From Gracilibacillus caseinilyticus (GTDB lineage: Bacteria > Bacillota > Bacilli > Bacillales > Amphibacillaceae): DNA of 64,000 nucleotides. Below the pieces are notes generated by a model. The model made no database searches. It saw only the letters and a list, made by a program, of their open reading frames with translations, and was not told the origin of the DNA. The stretch's first letter is position 1; every line of letters begins with the position of its first letter. The translations under genes and the position numbers were made by a program. Location: the NCBI RefSeq assembly GCF_022919115.1, contig NZ_CP095072.1, forward strand, positions 2,480,001-2,544,000, read 5' to 3'. Of the stretch, positions 27,084-37,521 are shown in pieces.

Positions 27084-29026
27084 TCTAACTCACCTCTCCA
27101 CTCTCGTTCTTCTTCTTCTACTTCTTCTGCAGGTATATGATATCCGTCATCATAATCAAACGTGTTCGCAATTAAACCAATGATGATTAAGACGGATGAA
27201 ATAATCGCTAGTGTAAACCATTCAAATACGAGGAAGAATCCTACAATTCCGAATGCCACACTGATGAAAATCGGCGTCCAGCTATTGCTCGGCATATGAA
27301 TCGGTTTAATATCTGATTTTTTCAAGCCAAGTTTTCCAGCTTTTTTCTTATACCAGAAATCATCTAAACTATCTACTTCTGGTACTTTCGCAAAGTTATA
27401 GTGTTGTACAGGCGAAGCTGTTGCCCACTCTAACGTACGTGCGTTCCAAGGGTCACTTCCTACGTTACGATCTGCGTAACGGAAGCTCCAGTATATGTTG
27501 TAACAAAATGCTGCAAAACCTGCTGCCATTACGAGTGAACCTAGTGCAGAAAAACCTAGCCATGCACCCCATCCTGTACTTTCAGAATACGTGTACATAC
27601 GGCGAGACATTCCATCTAACCCTACAAAGAACATCGGCATAAATGTGAAATTAAATCCGATCACGAATAACCAGAAATGCCATTTACCGATTTTTTCATT
27701 CAATTTGAAACCAAACATTTTTGGCCACCAGTAGTATACTGCAGCGAATACCGCAAATACAACACCTGGAATTAATACATAGTGGAAGTGTGCCACAAGG
27801 AACATCGTATTATGGTACTGGTAGTCGGCTGCTGCCATTGCAAGCATAACCCCTGTTACCCCACCAATTGTAAAACACGGAATAAACGCTAAGGCCCATA
27901 ACATCGATGTAGAAAACTCGATTCGACCTTTTCGTAACGTAAACAGCCAGTTAAATATTTTCACCCCGGTCGGAATGGCGATCATCATCGTTGTTAACGA
28001 GAAGATCGAGTTAACGGCTGCACTGTTCCCCATCGTATAGAAGTGGTGTACCCATACAAGCATACTTAAGAAGGCAATACCAACAACGGCGAATACCATG
28101 GATTTATAACCAAACAGATTTTTTCGTGCAAACGTCGCAATAACTTCAGAGAACATACCGAACGCTGGCAGGACAACAATATAAACTTCAGGGTGTCCCC
28201 ATAACCAGAATAAGTTCAGCCATAACATCGGATCCCCGCCAGCAGCAACGGTAAAGAAGTGGGTACCGAATAGACGATCCAATGACATATATGCTAATGC
28301 AACTGTTAAAATTGGAAATGCTGCCACAATGATAATAGAAGTGATGAATGTCGTCCATGTAAAGATCGGCAACCTCATCCATTTCAATCCTGGCGCACGC
28401 ATTTTAGTAATGGTTACTACAAAGTTAATCCCTGTAGCTAACGTACCTATACCTGCAATCTGCAAGGCAATCGCATAATAGTTGTTCCCGACACCTGGAG
28501 TGAACTCTTTACCCGCTAACGGGAAGTAAGAAGTCCAACCTGCATCTGGTGAGCCACCAACAACGAAAGATAAGTTAAATAACATTGCACCTGCAAAGAA
28601 TAACCAGAAACTTAATGCATTTAACTTCGGAAATGCTACGTCACGTGCCCCGATTTGTAACGGCACGACAACGTTCATAATCCCGATAAGCATAGGCATG
28701 GCCATAAATAGAATCATGATGACACCGTGTGTTGTAAAGATTTCATCGTAATGCTGTGCATCCAAAAATTCCATATCAGGTCTAGATGTTTGAGCTTTCA
28801 TAAGGAGACCATCAACGCCACCTCTAAAGAACATCAAGACACCTGAGATAATATACATAATCCCTATTTTTTTATGATCAACAGTAGTGAACCATTCGTT
28901 CCATAACCATTTCCATCTCTTTAAGTACGTAATTAACGCAACAAGACCTACCATTGTCAAACCAATGGCGATTTGAGAGAACAGGATCAGTGGATCACCT
29001 GTTACCAAAAGTTTATCTAAAGACAT
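27080..29026 (-). CDS. qoxB: Cytochrome aa3 quinol oxidase subunit I
   Basis: The 648-residue catalytic subunit holds haem a and the haem a3-CuB centre, reduces oxygen to water and pumps protons. [15 protein letters not shown] carries the CuB His and the cross-linked His-Tyr, HHFYTMG two more CuB histidines, and [11 protein letters not shown] the haem ligands. The extended N- and C-termini and the opening [18 protein letters not shown] are typical of QoxB rather than CtaD. ATG 29026 follows AAGGCGGTG; an in-frame GTG at 29035 is part of that ribosome site. Confidence 0.95.
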   Translation of the reverse strand: MSLDKLLVTGDPLILFSQIAIGLTMVGLVALITYLKRWKWLWNEWFTTVDHKKIGIMYIISGVLMFFRGGVDGLLMKAQTSRPDMEFLDAQHYDEIFTTHGVIMILFMAMPMLIGIMNVVVPLQIGARDVAFPKLNALSFWLFFAGAMLFNLSFVVGGSPDAGWTSYFPLAGKEFTPGVGNNYYAIALQIAGIGTLATGINFVVTITKMRAPGLKWMRLPIFTWTTFITSIIIVAAFPILTVALAYMSLDRLFGTHFFTVAAGGDPMLWLNLFWLWGHPEVYIVVLPAFGMFSEVIATFARKNLFGYKSMVFAVVGIAFLSMLVWVHHFYTMGNSAAVNSIFSLTTMMIAIPTGVKIFNWLFTLRKGRIEFSTSMLWALAFIPCFTIGGVTGVMLAMAAADYQYHNTMFLVAHFHYVLIPGVVFAVFAAVYYWWPKMFGFKLNEKIGKWHFWLFVIGFNFTFMPMFFVGLDGMSRRMYTYSESTGWGAWLGFSALGSLVMAAGFAAFCYNIYWSFRYADRNVGSDPWNARTLEWATASPVQHYNFAKVPEVDSLDDFWYKKKAGKLGLKKSDIKPIHMPSNSWTPIFISVAFGIVGFFLVFEWFTLAIISSVLIIIGLIANTFDYDDGYHIPAEEVEEEEREWRGELE

Positions 29027-29046
29027 GCTTTTCACCGCCTTATAAT

Positions 29047-30051
29047 TTAATGATGTGAATGACCCTCGTGTGTGGAAGAATCAGTGGATTGTTCTGACTC
29101 TTGCTCTGCATTATCATTCGTTTCTTGTTCTGCATCTTCTGCTTCTTCCTCTTCACTGGAGCTGCCTTCTTCTCCGTGATGGATCTCATACAAGTCAGAA
29201 TCGATGTATTGCTCTGAACCGCCGTGCGCATGGTCGATCCATTCCAAGTGTGTACCGTTATATGTTTTACGTCCAATGACAGTAGGCTTTAATAATTCAC
29301 TATATTCGTCTTCTGTTAAATCATTGGCTGTATTCTTCACATCCTGCACCCATTCATTGAAGTCATCATTAGACATTGCTTGGACTTCAAAGTCCATGTG
29401 TGCATAACCTCTACCATTAAAACTAGTGTTTCTACCGTAGAATGACCCTTCCTGATCTGCTACAAGGAACAGATTTGTCTGCATGTTTGCCATCGTATAC
29501 TTCTGGCCACCTAATTCTGGGACCCAGAACGACTGCATCGTACCTGCAGAAGTCATTTTAAATTGTACCGGGTGATTAGCTGGAATATTGAGATAGTTTA
29601 CTGTTTCAATTCCTTGCTCCGGATAACTGAAAATCCACTTCCAGTCAGCAGATGTGACATGGATCACGAGTGGCTCCTCTTCCTCATAACCTTGCGGGAT
29701 ATCTTCTACTTCATAAATTGTCTTGGCTGTAGGAATCATCAAGGCAATTACGATGGCAATAGGAATTAGAAACCAGATAACTTCCAGTACATGATTTCCT
29801 TCCTCTTCTTCCGGTTCAAAATCACCGTCATCTTTTCTTGCTCTGTATTTCCAGATAATAAATCCGAATAACACAAAAACAATTAATACAATAATGACCA
29901 TGAATATGATCGAGTACACGATCAAATCAGATAAATTACGCGCTACAGGCCCTTTCGGATCAAAGACAATAAGCTTTGAATCACAACCTGCCAGTAATAC
30001 AGGAATTAACAATAAAGTAAAGATATACGCGAGCTTCTTCATTGCCTTCAT
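29047..30051 (-). CDS. qoxA: Cytochrome aa3 quinol oxidase subunit II (lipoprotein)
   Basis: A 334-residue subunit II with a lipoprotein signal (LLAGC, Cys23), two membrane helices (about 43-70 and 93-112) and an extracellular cupredoxin domain. The usual CuA motif (CxxxC with following His/Met) is absent, as expected for quinol oxidases; [15 protein letters not shown] occupies that area. A long acidic Glu/Ser/Gln tail (about 285-330) ends in His residues. GAGAGGAG lies before the ATG. It is first gene of qoxABCD and divergent from a two-component system. Confidence 0.93.
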   Translation of the reverse strand: MKAMKKLAYIFTLLLIPVLLAGCDSKLIVFDPKGPVARNLSDLIVYSIIFMVIIVLIVFVLFGFIIWKYRARKDDGDFEPEEEEGNHVLEVIWFLIPIAIVIALMIPTAKTIYEVEDIPQGYEEEEPLVIHVTSADWKWIFSYPEQGIETVNYLNIPANHPVQFKMTSAGTMQSFWVPELGGQKYTMANMQTNLFLVADQEGSFYGRNTSFNGRGYAHMDFEVQAMSNDDFNEWVQDVKNTANDLTEDEYSELLKPTVIGRKTYNGTHLEWIDHAHGGSEQYIDSDLYEIHHGEEGSSSEEEEAEDAEQETNDNAEQESEQSTDSSTHEGHSHH

Positions 30052-30277
30052 GGTGTTTCTCCTCTCTCAAATGTTACTATTGTTTCTATTAGTTCTATCC
30101 CCTTTTGTCTGAAGTTCAGACCACAACTATATACTAGTTTGACAGCTAAATATGATGAAATTATGATGATATTGATTTTGTCATAAATTGTTCAAAATAA
30201 CACAATCTATTTTACTAATGTTGTTTTTTTCTATACTATTTTAGATAAGGAATATAACATGTTTGAGAGGGATAAGT

Positions 30278-30976
30278 ATGAAGAAAATTTTAATTGTTGA
30301 TGACGAACAACAAATGAGAATGATGTTGACACTCTATTTGCGGAATGATTTCGAGCTTTTCGAAGCGATTGACGGTGAAGAAGCGTTACATATTTTTAAG
30401 GAAAACGAAATCGATCTTGTCTTATTAGATGTCATGATGCCGAAGCTAGACGGAATCGAAGCATGTAAACAAATGAAGAACATCAAGCCAGATGTGCCGA
30501 TCATTATGCTTACTGCTCTAAACGAAACCTCTCAAAAAGTAGAAGGGCTGATGATTGGGGCTGATGATTATATGGTCAAGCCATTTGAGCCAGAAGAATT
30601 ATTGGCGCGTATTCATGTGCAATTTCGTCATTTTGAAAAAAACCAATCATCCAGCAATAGATTGGTTTATGCGGAACTGACTATTGATCTATCTTCACAC
30701 GAAGTGACAGTGAATGGCAAAGAGATCAAGTACAGCCCGAAGGAATTTGATTTACTCTATTTATTAGCGGCTCATCCGAACCGCGTTTACACGAGAGAGC
30801 AGTTATTAGATATTATTTGGGGATTAGACGAAGTAGTAGACATTCGTACAGTGGATTCCCATGTTCGTTATGTGAGAGACAAATTAAAAAAGGCCGGCAT
30901 AACGAAGCAACCTGTTGAAACTGTATGGGGAGTTGGCTACAAATTTGACTGGGAGGATAAACATGAAGCTGAATAG
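30278..30976 (+). CDS. OmpR/PhoB-family response regulator
   Basis: A 232-residue two-component regulator. The receiver domain has D8/D9, the phosphorylation site D51 (LLDVMMP), T79 and K101 (VKPFEP). A winged-helix DNA-binding domain covers about 128-228 (ELTIDLSSHEVTVNGKEIKYSPKEFDLLYLL in outline). GAGAGGG precedes the ATG at 30278. Its 3' end overlaps the histidine kinase gene by 14 bp. It lies divergently from qoxABCD, so control of the oxidase is a reasonable guess but not shown. Confidence 0.92.
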   Translation: MKKILIVDDEQQMRMMLTLYLRNDFELFEAIDGEEALHIFKENEIDLVLLDVMMPKLDGIEACKQMKNIKPDVPIIMLTALNETSQKVEGLMIGADDYMVKPFEPEELLARIHVQFRHFEKNQSSSNRLVYAELTIDLSSHEVTVNGKEIKYSPKEFDLLYLLAAHPNRVYTREQLLDIIWGLDEVVDIRTVDSHVRYVRDKLKKAGITKQPVETVWGVGYKFDWEDKHEAE

Positions 30977-32375
30977 TGTGGTTTTTAAGCTTGGGGCAAC
31001 GATTTTATTTCTGCAGCTTATTATTCTGATTCCATTAGGATACATTATTTTACAACTGATTCTGAACTATTCAATCAACCAGACCGAAACACAACTTGTT
31101 CAACTTTCAGAGAAATATGCCGAGCAGGTAAATAGTGTGGAAGACCCGGACAATGTCCAATTATTAGAGCATTTAACTGAAATGACGGATACAAGTGCCG
31201 TCATTCTAGATGAAAATGGTGAAATTCTTTTAAAAACCAATTGGGAAGAAGCTATCTCTGATAATGTACTGGAAAATCCCGAACTTAAACAACTGGAGGA
31301 AGGCGAATCGATCGTCAAGGAATATACCTTCGAAGGTAATACCTTTCTCAAGGTTGCACAGCCCATTATTAGTGAGGCTGAAGCCATAGGCAGTGTTGTC
31401 TTATTTTCTTCTTTCGGACTCATTAGCAATTCCATTCATAATATTATTGTGTTAGTTATTCTTGCAAGCCTTGGAGCTGTTGGGTTAGCGATCGGCTTTA
31501 CTTTTTTCATTTCAAAAAAAATAGGCGGTCCTCTCATCGCGATGGAGAAGGTCGCAAAACAAATTGCCGAGAAGAAAAACTTTTCGTTACGTGTTGACTA
31601 TAAAGCAAATGATGAGATTGGTTCGCTGGCGGGTGCGATCAATCATTTATCAGAAACACTGGAACGTTATCAAACAAATCGTAATGAGTTTTTCTCAAAT
31701 ATTACACATGAACTAAAAACACCGCTCACTTATGTAAAGGGTTATGCCAATGCTGTCCGACATGAAATGTATCAAAGTAAAGAAGAACGCGACGAGTTTC
31801 TTGAAATTATCGAAAACGAAACAGATCATATCAGCAATCTGATGGATGATTTAACAGACCTCTCTAAAATCGAAGAAGGAAAAATTGATTTGAATAAAGA
31901 AGAAATCAATGTTACCCGGATGGCAGAAGAAATGATAAAACGGTCTCAATTCAGAGCGGCAGAAAAAGGTTTGAACATGAAGCTTGATGCTCCAAAACAT
32001 ATCGTGTATCTGTTTGGTGATAAGAGCAGACTTGATCAAGTGCTGACCAATTTAGTCGAAAATGCGGTTCGTTATACGGAAAAAGGGGAAATACATTTAC
32101 AGCTGAAAGAGGAACCTAATCAAGTCATGATTCGTGTGAAAGACACCGGTATCGGTATTAAAAAGGAAGATATCCCCTATTTATTTGAACGTTTTTATCG
32201 CGTAGATAAATCGCGGTCTCGTGCAAATGGCGGTACAGGTTTAGGCTTAGCCATTGTCAAGAACCTAGTTGAAATGCATGATGGTGAGATTCATGTTGAC
32301 AGTGAAGTAAATGAAGGAACCACTGTTACCTTACAGTTTCCAAAAGGAGCAAAGACCCATGCGTTATCAAAATAA
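30963..32375 (+). CDS. Membrane sensor histidine kinase
   Basis: A 470-residue kinase with helices at about 10-33 and 160-183 flanking a roughly 125-residue extracellular sensor. A HAMP domain (185-237) and HisKA with phospho-acceptor H249 (FSNITHELKTPLTY) follow. The ATPase domain has the N box (LTNLVENAVRYTE), G1 (DTGIGI), F (YLFERFYRVD) and G2 (GGTGLGLAI) motifs. GGGAGG precedes the ATG, which overlaps the response regulator gene. The signal is unknown. The SDR pseudogene starts within its last 17 bp. Confidence 0.92.
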   Translation: MKLNSVVFKLGATILFLQLIILIPLGYIILQLILNYSINQTETQLVQLSEKYAEQVNSVEDPDNVQLLEHLTEMTDTSAVILDENGEILLKTNWEEAISDNVLENPELKQLEEGESIVKEYTFEGNTFLKVAQPIISEAEAIGSVVLFSSFGLISNSIHNIIVLVILASLGAVGLAIGFTFFISKKIGGPLIAMEKVAKQIAEKKNFSLRVDYKANDEIGSLAGAINHLSETLERYQTNRNEFFSNITHELKTPLTYVKGYANAVRHEMYQSKEERDEFLEIIENETDHISNLMDDLTDLSKIEEGKIDLNKEEINVTRMAEEMIKRSQFRAAEKGLNMKLDAPKHIVYLFGDKSRLDQVLTNLVENAVRYTEKGEIHLQLKEEPNQVMIRVKDTGIGIKKEDIPYLFERFYRVDKSRSRANGGTGLGLAIVKNLVEMHDGEIHVDSEVNEGTTVTLQFPKGAKTHALSK

Positions 32376-33072
32376 AGTAGTGCTTGTTACCGGCGGAGCA
32401 AATGGTATTGGCGCTGCGATTGTACAAGCATATCTTGCAGAAGGGGCTAGTGTGATCGTAGCAGATATTCAAGCTCCTTCAGCTGAACAGGCAGCATTTA
32501 TTCAAACAGACGTTAGTAAAATGGATGAAATCAGTCAATTATTTGAGCATATCAGACAACATTATCATCGCCTCGACATCTTGATCAATAATGCTGGAAT
32601 ATCGGCATTTGCGGACTTTTTTGCAGTCGATATGGAAGATTGGGAGAACGTCATTAACACAAATTTGCGTGGAACTTTTTTCTGTGCCCAACAGGCAGCA
32701 CAAATTATGAAAGAACAATCAATCGCTGGCAGTCTGATTCAAATCGCTTTCACTCGAGCATTCATGTCTGAAGCTAATACGGAGTGTTATTCTGTCAGTA
32801 AAGGCGGGCTATTTTCTCTGACACATGCACTTGCGATGACGTTACAGGACTACCACATTACCAGTAATGCCATTAGTCCTGGCTGGATTCAGACGGATTA
32901 TCATGCGTTACGGGATATTGATCATCAGTAACATCCTTCCAAACGAGTAGGAAAACCAGAAGATATTGCAAGAGCATGTTTATTTTTGACGGATCCGTCT
33001 AATACTTTCATTAATGGAGAAAATCTGATCATTGATGGTGGCATGACCAGAAAAATGATTTACGAACATTAA
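32359..33072 (+). pseudogene. Short-chain dehydrogenase/reductase gene with in-frame stop
   Basis: The frame has the NAD(P) motif TGGANGIG (11-18), LINNAGI and YSVSK (Y144, K148). It is stopped by TAA at codon 191 (32929-32931). The same frame then continues with perfect family sequence (HPSKRVGKPEDIARACLFLTD ... LIIDGGM) to a second TAA at 33072, so the stop is a point nonsense change. The usual catalytic Ser of the IASTRA-type motif also reads Phe (IAFTRA, F131). Both lesions point to loss of function. AAAGGAG precedes the ATG. Confidence 0.85.
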
Positions 33073-33088
33073 TGAAAGGACGAACAAC

Positions 33089-34093
33089 ATGGAATTGCAG
33101 CTGATAGAAGTATATATTCCCAACAATCGGTTCGATCAATTTTTAATCGAAATACAAGATTTTGATTTTATTGAGAAGTGGCATACACCTGTATCGGAGA
33201 CACAACAGCTCGTTAAAATCTTAATTGAAAAGAAAAACACGGAGAAAATTCTTGATTTCCTCGAGATGAATGATCGGGGAGAGCAAGAAATCCGCGCGTT
33301 ACTTTATAATATTTCAACATATATTCCTCGAATGGAGCAGGACGAAGAAGAGGAAAAAGATCAAGACCCGGAAGAGAAGGAAAATGAAATCACCAGGGCA
33401 AGCAGGCATGAATTATATAATGTCGTGCAATCCTCTAGTAAAGCCAGTGTCAATTTTATTTGGATGCTTCTCTTATCAGCTGTCGTGGCTACTGCAGGTA
33501 TTGTGAAGGACAGCGCAGCTATCGTTATCGGAGCTATGGTAATTGCCCCATTAATCGGTCCTTTTACCGCACTTTCCTTTGCTGCTATTCTAGGTGATTA
33601 TCACTTAATGAAGCGCTCTGCTCTCACTTCACTGTTCGGTCTTGCTATTCCTATTACCATTGCCATCATATTTGGCTTTCTCTTTCCGCTACCGTTACAT
33701 AGTGATGAATTTCTTGCTCGGACAAATATCGAATTCATGGACATTGTTGTGGCACTCGCCGCAGGTACTGCTGGGGCTTTGTCCTTTGCGAAACGTGTAT
33801 CCGAGGCATTGGTTGGGGTGATGGTATCCGTTGCTTTACTTCCACCTGCAGTCGTGCTAGGCATGATGATCGGTGACTTCTCCTGGGAAGCAGCCCTTAC
33901 CCCGTTTCTTTTACTAATGGTCAATATTAGTGCCATTCTTTTTTCTGCAATTGTGGTCTTTTGGACAATAGGAATCGAACCAAACAAATGGCAAAAAATC
34001 CAAGTCGCCAACACATCCAAAACATATGCACTTATCGCCGTCAGTTTGGTCATTATTATTTTAGCCGTGATGATATATGTCATTAAGTTTTAG
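33089..34093 (+). CDS. DUF389 / TIGR00341 family membrane protein
   Basis: A 334-residue protein. A cytoplasmic domain (about 1-90) and an acidic linker (EQDEEEEKDQDPEEKEN) precede a C-terminal membrane domain of about six helices. That domain includes the family hallmark SAVVATAGIVKDSAAIVIGAMVIAPLIGPF (in outline) and ALLPPAVVLGMM. The function is not established; the Gly/Ala-rich helices suggest a channel or transporter. ATGAAAGGACGAACAAC leads into the ATG. It lies 17 bp after the SDR pseudogene and may share its transcript. Confidence 0.85.
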   Translation: MELQLIEVYIPNNRFDQFLIEIQDFDFIEKWHTPVSETQQLVKILIEKKNTEKILDFLEMNDRGEQEIRALLYNISTYIPRMEQDEEEEKDQDPEEKENEITRASRHELYNVVQSSSKASVNFIWMLLLSAVVATAGIVKDSAAIVIGAMVIAPLIGPFTALSFAAILGDYHLMKRSALTSLFGLAIPITIAIIFGFLFPLPLHSDEFLARTNIEFMDIVVALAAGTAGALSFAKRVSEALVGVMVSVALLPPAVVLGMMIGDFSWEAALTPFLLLMVNISAILFSAIVVFWTIGIEPNKWQKIQVANTSKTYALIAVSLVIIILAVMIYVIKF

Positions 34094-34099
34094 AATGAA

Positions 34100-34450
34100 T
34101 GGAGTATAGACCGAATGATGATTTTGGGATTTATTAAATACAAATATCAAAGCGGTCTGTGGAGGCGTATAAGAGACGAATTACATCCATTCGTTCACTT
34201 CGGTCTTCTAGGAAGCGTGTTATGATCGAATAAAGACTCCTTTCGATCATTATGGCCTTTATAGAAAAGCATTATGATCGAATAGAGTCCCTATTCAAGA
34301 CAACCATAAATAGTGTTCCGAGCGATAAAGAATTGCGGTCTGTCGTGAACAAGAGATCAGCTTCATTCACATTTCCAAAGCTAATGCTCCGTGATTATGA
34401 TGATCACGCAGCAATAAAATCGAATGAAATCGAATCTTAAATAAAAATTC
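34100..34450. repeat. Intergenic region with 52-bp-spaced repeats
   Basis: GTTATGATCGAATAAAGACTCC (about 34218) recurs as ATTATGATCGAATAGAGTCCC (about 34270), with a weaker related unit earlier (about 34165, GACGAATTACATCCATTCG). The spacing is about 52 bp. An open frame at 34252-34440 lacks a ribosome site and runs across the units, so it is not called as a gene. Confidence 0.45.
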
Positions 34451-34551
34451 TTTTTTTCGCATGTTATAAAGAGACTCGAAGTATAAAAGGGCATCACGTG
34501 CTTTTTCTTCCCAACCCTCACTAATAAAAAACAGTAAATTTCTAATAATAT

Positions 34552-34580
34552 TTGCACAAATCCTGCATACATTTTATAAT
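34552..34580 (+). promoter_or_regulatory. SigA promoter of the czcD-czrA operon
   Basis: TTGCAC (34552-34557) and TATAAT (34575-34580) are separated by 17 bp. Confidence 0.75.
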
Positions 34581-34598
34581 ATGAATATGTGTTCATAT
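34579..34598. promoter_or_regulatory. CzrA/SmtB-type operator
   Basis: ATATGAA-TATGTG-TTCATAT is a perfect inverted repeat of the ArsR/SmtB class. It overlaps the end of the -10 box and the transcript start of the czcD promoter, where the repressor encoded downstream would block RNA polymerase. Confidence 0.75.
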
Positions 34599-34620
34599 AT
34601 AACTTTTAAGGAGGTAGCTT

Positions 34621-35550
34621 ATGGCACATGATCATGACCATGGACACAGCCATGGCCACGGACATCATCATCACCATACCAATAACAAAAAGGCACTATT
34701 CATCAGCTTTATACTTATTACTGCTTTTATGATTCTGGAAGTAGTCGGTGGACTCTTGACGAACAGTTTAGCGCTTTTATCTGATGCTGGTCACATGCTT
34801 AGCGATGCATTTGCAATGGGATTAAGCTTATTCGCGTTTAAATTGAGTGAAAAAGCAGCTAATAATCAGAAAACATTTGGTTACAAACGATTCGAGATTT
34901 TAGCTGCATTTATTAATGGGGTTACACTGCTGGTTATATCGATTTATATTTTTTATGAGGCCTATCATCGTTTTCTAGAGCCACCGAATGTAAGTCCGAT
35001 GATGCTCTGGATTGCTGTTACCGGGCTTGTTGTAAATATAATTGTTGCTTTTATTTTAATGTATAGTGGTGATACCGAGGGGAACTTGAATATGCGCAGT
35101 GCATTCCTGCATGTGTTAGGCGATCTATTAGGTTCTGTCGGTGCGATTGTAGCAGGGATCTTAATCATGTTCTTTGATTGGAATCTGGCGGACCCGATTG
35201 CAAGTATTGTTGTTGCCTTGTTAATTTTAGTGAGTGGCTATCGTGTTACACGTGATTCATTTCATATTTTAATGGAAGGAACGCCTGATAACTTGTCCTA
35301 TCAGGAGATCGAAAACGAACTCGTCCAACTGAACGGAGTCATTAATATTCATGATTTACACGTCTGGACGATCACATCTGATTTCCCATCGTTAACCTGC
35401 CATATTGTAGTAGAAGAGGATACAGACCGGGATTTGTTATTGAAAAAGGCATCCACCGTGTTACATGATCAATTTGGCATACATCATACGACGATTCAGG
35501 TCGAAGGTGCCGGTTCAGAATTAGAAAAAGAGGAAGATTGCTGTAATTAG
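34621..35550 (+). CDS. czcD: Cation diffusion facilitator, Zn/Cd/Co exporter
   Basis: A 309-residue CDF exporter with a His/Asp-rich N-terminus (20 residues of [17 protein letters not shown] character) likely to gather metal. Six helices follow, with the HxxxD-type metal motif in [16 protein letters not shown] and the matching HVLGDLLGS helix, then a cytoplasmic C-terminal domain. It exports zinc and similar ions in exchange for protons. AAGGAGG precedes the ATG. It is followed 17 bp later by its presumed metal-sensing repressor and preceded by a matching operator. Confidence 0.93.
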   Translation: MAHDHDHGHSHGHGHHHHHTNNKKALFISFILITAFMILEVVGGLLTNSLALLSDAGHMLSDAFAMGLSLFAFKLSEKAANNQKTFGYKRFEILAAFINGVTLLVISIYIFYEAYHRFLEPPNVSPMMLWIAVTGLVVNIIVAFILMYSGDTEGNLNMRSAFLHVLGDLLGSVGAIVAGILIMFFDWNLADPIASIVVALLILVSGYRVTRDSFHILMEGTPDNLSYQEIENELVQLNGVINIHDLHVWTITSDFPSLTCHIVVEEDTDRDLLLKKASTVLHDQFGIHHTTIQVEGAGSELEKEEDCCN

Positions 35551-35566
35551 TCTGGAGGGGAAAAAC

Positions 35567-35875
35567 ATGACGGATGAAACATATCAGTCATTAGATGAAG
35601 AAACGCTCTTTTTAGTGTCACAAACTTTTAAAGCATTAGCTGACCCAACAAGAATCAAAATTCTTCACTTACTATTTGAAGGCGAATTATCGGTTTCCAA
35701 TATTGCAGAGAAACTCGATTTAAACCAGTCCAATGTGTCACATCAATTACGGTTCCTAAAAAACTTACGACTCGTAAAATACCGAAGAGACGGGAAGACG
35801 ATTTATTATTCACAAGATGATGAACACGTCATGCGGATTCTGCAACAATCAATCGATCACGCGACACATCATTAA
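35567..35875 (+). CDS. czrA: ArsR-family metal-sensing repressor (CzrA-like)
   Basis: A 102-residue winged-helix repressor. The alpha5 metal site seen in CzrA/SmtB is visible near the C-terminus: D85, H87, H98 and H101 (DDEHVM ... IDHATHH). The alpha3 Cys site of CadC/ArsR is absent, so it should sense zinc or cobalt. Recognition helix [25 protein letters not shown] precedes the ATG. It would control the czcD-czrA operon through the inverted repeat at 34579-34598. Confidence 0.93.
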   Translation: MTDETYQSLDEETLFLVSQTFKALADPTRIKILHLLFEGELSVSNIAEKLDLNQSNVSHQLRFLKNLRLVKYRRDGKTIYYSQDDEHVMRILQQSIDHATHH

Positions 35876-35911
35876 TAAGAACAACCGCCAACTATCTTAA
35901 TGCAGGAAATT

Positions 35912-36115
35912 TAGAATAGCGCAAGCGCCCGTTTAGAAACGTAGCGACTGGACTGCATCAACTGGGATAAAGGAATCACGGTGAGCTTGCGAACCGATGA
36001 TGACTTATCGTAGAGCGATGCAGGAAGTCGCCTAGTTTCTGGGTGCTTGCGCTGGACATGGCTGTTCATGTTAGAAAGCGGTACGAAACCTTAAAATTTT
36101 ATACTTTCTTACCTG
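35912..36115. repeat. Dispersed intergenic repeat, GCGCAAGCGCC family
   Basis: It begins AGCGCAAGCGCCCGTTTAG and ends with GCTTGCGCT at about 36048 and a tail AAACCTTAAAATTTTATACTTTC. The right part recurs inverted at about 47858-47960 (GAAAGTAAAAAATTTTAAGG, then GGCGACTTCCTGCATCGCCC), and a remnant lies near 56640. Repeats starting with GCGCAAGCGCC-like sequence are common in Bacillaceae genomes, from memory. No gene is visible. Confidence 0.55.
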
Positions 36116-36175
36116 CTGAAGAAAAACCGGGAAAGTCCACCCGGTCCTAACTAACATAAATAGTATACAACTACC

Positions 36176-36702
36176 TATAATATGGATTATGTTAACTAGC
36201 ATTGCGATCATTTTGATATAATATATGTGCTGGGATATCGCTTCGGCCAACCACTTCGCGTCCTGCGGGGCACGGCTGAAGCTAACTTTGTGAAGAAAAA
36301 TCGTTTCACAAAGTGGATCTTCAGCGCCTGCCTGTCCCGCGGGAGTCTACGTGGTTGGCCTACGCTGATGTATAGCTCCACAATTCATGCAACAGCTAGG
36401 ATATGGAGCGCTATCTGCGAGATTTACATCTTAGTTTGATGAAATACAATGCCTAGCACGACTGCTTTTAGCTGTTACATACGTTGTAGCACTTTCCTCA
36501 AGCGTAGGAAATAGGCGGAGACTCCCGTGGGATCAGCGCGAGCTGAAGATCCAATTAGGAAAGAAAAGAATTTTCTTTCCTAATTTAGCTGAAGCCGTGC
36601 CCACAGGACGCGGAGCCTATTTCCGGAGCTTTGCTGAGCAGATAAATTATATCAAAATGACCATTCTGCAATACAGCCTTTGTTTACATAATCCATAATA
36701 TG
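36176..36702. repeat. Palindromic repeat element, full length, inverted orientation (copy 4)
   Basis: Ends are TATAATATGGATTATGTTAA and TTTACATAATCCATAATATG. Relative to copy 5 it is flipped: module B comes first (GGCCAACCAC at about 36245, GTGGTTGGCC at about 36350) and module A second. Module A's stem here is GGAAATAGGC (36507-36516) with GCCTATTTCC (36615-36624), a paired change from GGAAATATGC/GCATATTTCC elsewhere. Tip hairpins also differ yet pair (CTTTGTGAA/TTCACAAAG and AATTAGGAAAG/CTTTCCTAATT). Confidence 0.85.
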
Positions 36703-36861
36703 GGAAGTTGTTTATTAATTAAGTCAATTAGGGCCATGCGGGTTATGCTTGATATTTCTTATTTCTAAAGAAATCTAAAATGTTAGCAGAAACAGTGAGA
36801 CTTGAGCACATGGATAGTTGACAAATCGCAGTATAGGTAGTTTACCTATCCGTATCTGCTC

Positions 36862-37449
36862 TTATTGATACGTATGTAAAAAATCAGTCACTTGGTTGAT
36901 CCAGTGTTGATCTGGTTTAGCGTGTATGGTGTGCCAGCCTATTGCTTTTGCTGGCTCAAGATTTTCTTGCTTGTTATCAACAAATAATACGGTCTTATCT
37001 GAAGGTAACTGAGCCATACAATGATGATAGATTGTTTTATCGGGTTTTGCTGCTCCGACCAATGATGAAATGGTAATAGTATGTAAGATTGGTCTGATAG
37101 GATCTAATAAAGATAGAAGCCATTCGGAACGATGGTTGCTTAATATATGAAGATCAGCTAGCCTGCTCCATTCATTAAGGTGATTCATACCTTCTAAAGT
37201 ATATAAACTATTAGCTAATGCTTCCTTTAAAGAATCGACCTCAATCGTTGGAAACGTTTTATAGAGCCAGTTCCAAAATTCATGCTCTTCGATATGTCCC
37301 TGCCAAAGCTTTTCTCTAATGTCTTGACGATATTTTTGTCTTACTGCTTCATAAGGTACTTGTGCCTGTTTTACTAATTCCGACCAGAAATGATCCAAAT
37401 CAGTTGCGAGTACCCCACCGACATCTAATACAAGTTGTATATTTTTCAT
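36862..37449 (-). CDS. HAD-superfamily hydrolase
   Basis: A 195-residue HAD-like phosphatase/dehalogenase. Motif I is LDVGGVLATD, the DxGGV variant in which the second Asp is Gly, common in a subgroup of class IA members. A helical cap (about 15-85), motif II (HILSNHRS), the motif III Lys region (GAAKPDKTIY) and motif IV (LFVDNKQENL) follow. AAGGAG precedes the ATG. The substrate is unknown. It stands alone next to palindromic element copy 4. Confidence 0.85.
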   Translation of the reverse strand: MKNIQLVLDVGGVLATDLDHFWSELVKQAQVPYEAVRQKYRQDIREKLWQGHIEEHEFWNWLYKTFPTIEVDSLKEALANSLYTLEGMNHLNEWSRLADLHILSNHRSEWLLSLLDPIRPILHTITISSLVGAAKPDKTIYHHCMAQLPSDKTVLFVDNKQENLEPAKAIGWHTIHAKPDQHWINQVTDFLHTYQ

Positions 37450-37521
37450 GATAGCTTGTCTCCTTCATTTAGCGAATATGTTCTATCATAGCATGGATAC
37501 AATCGTAATTTAAAAATGGTG

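Noticed and set aside
34252..34440. 62-codon open frame upstream of czcD
   Set aside because: It crosses the 52-bp repeat units and has no Shine-Dalgarno sequence.
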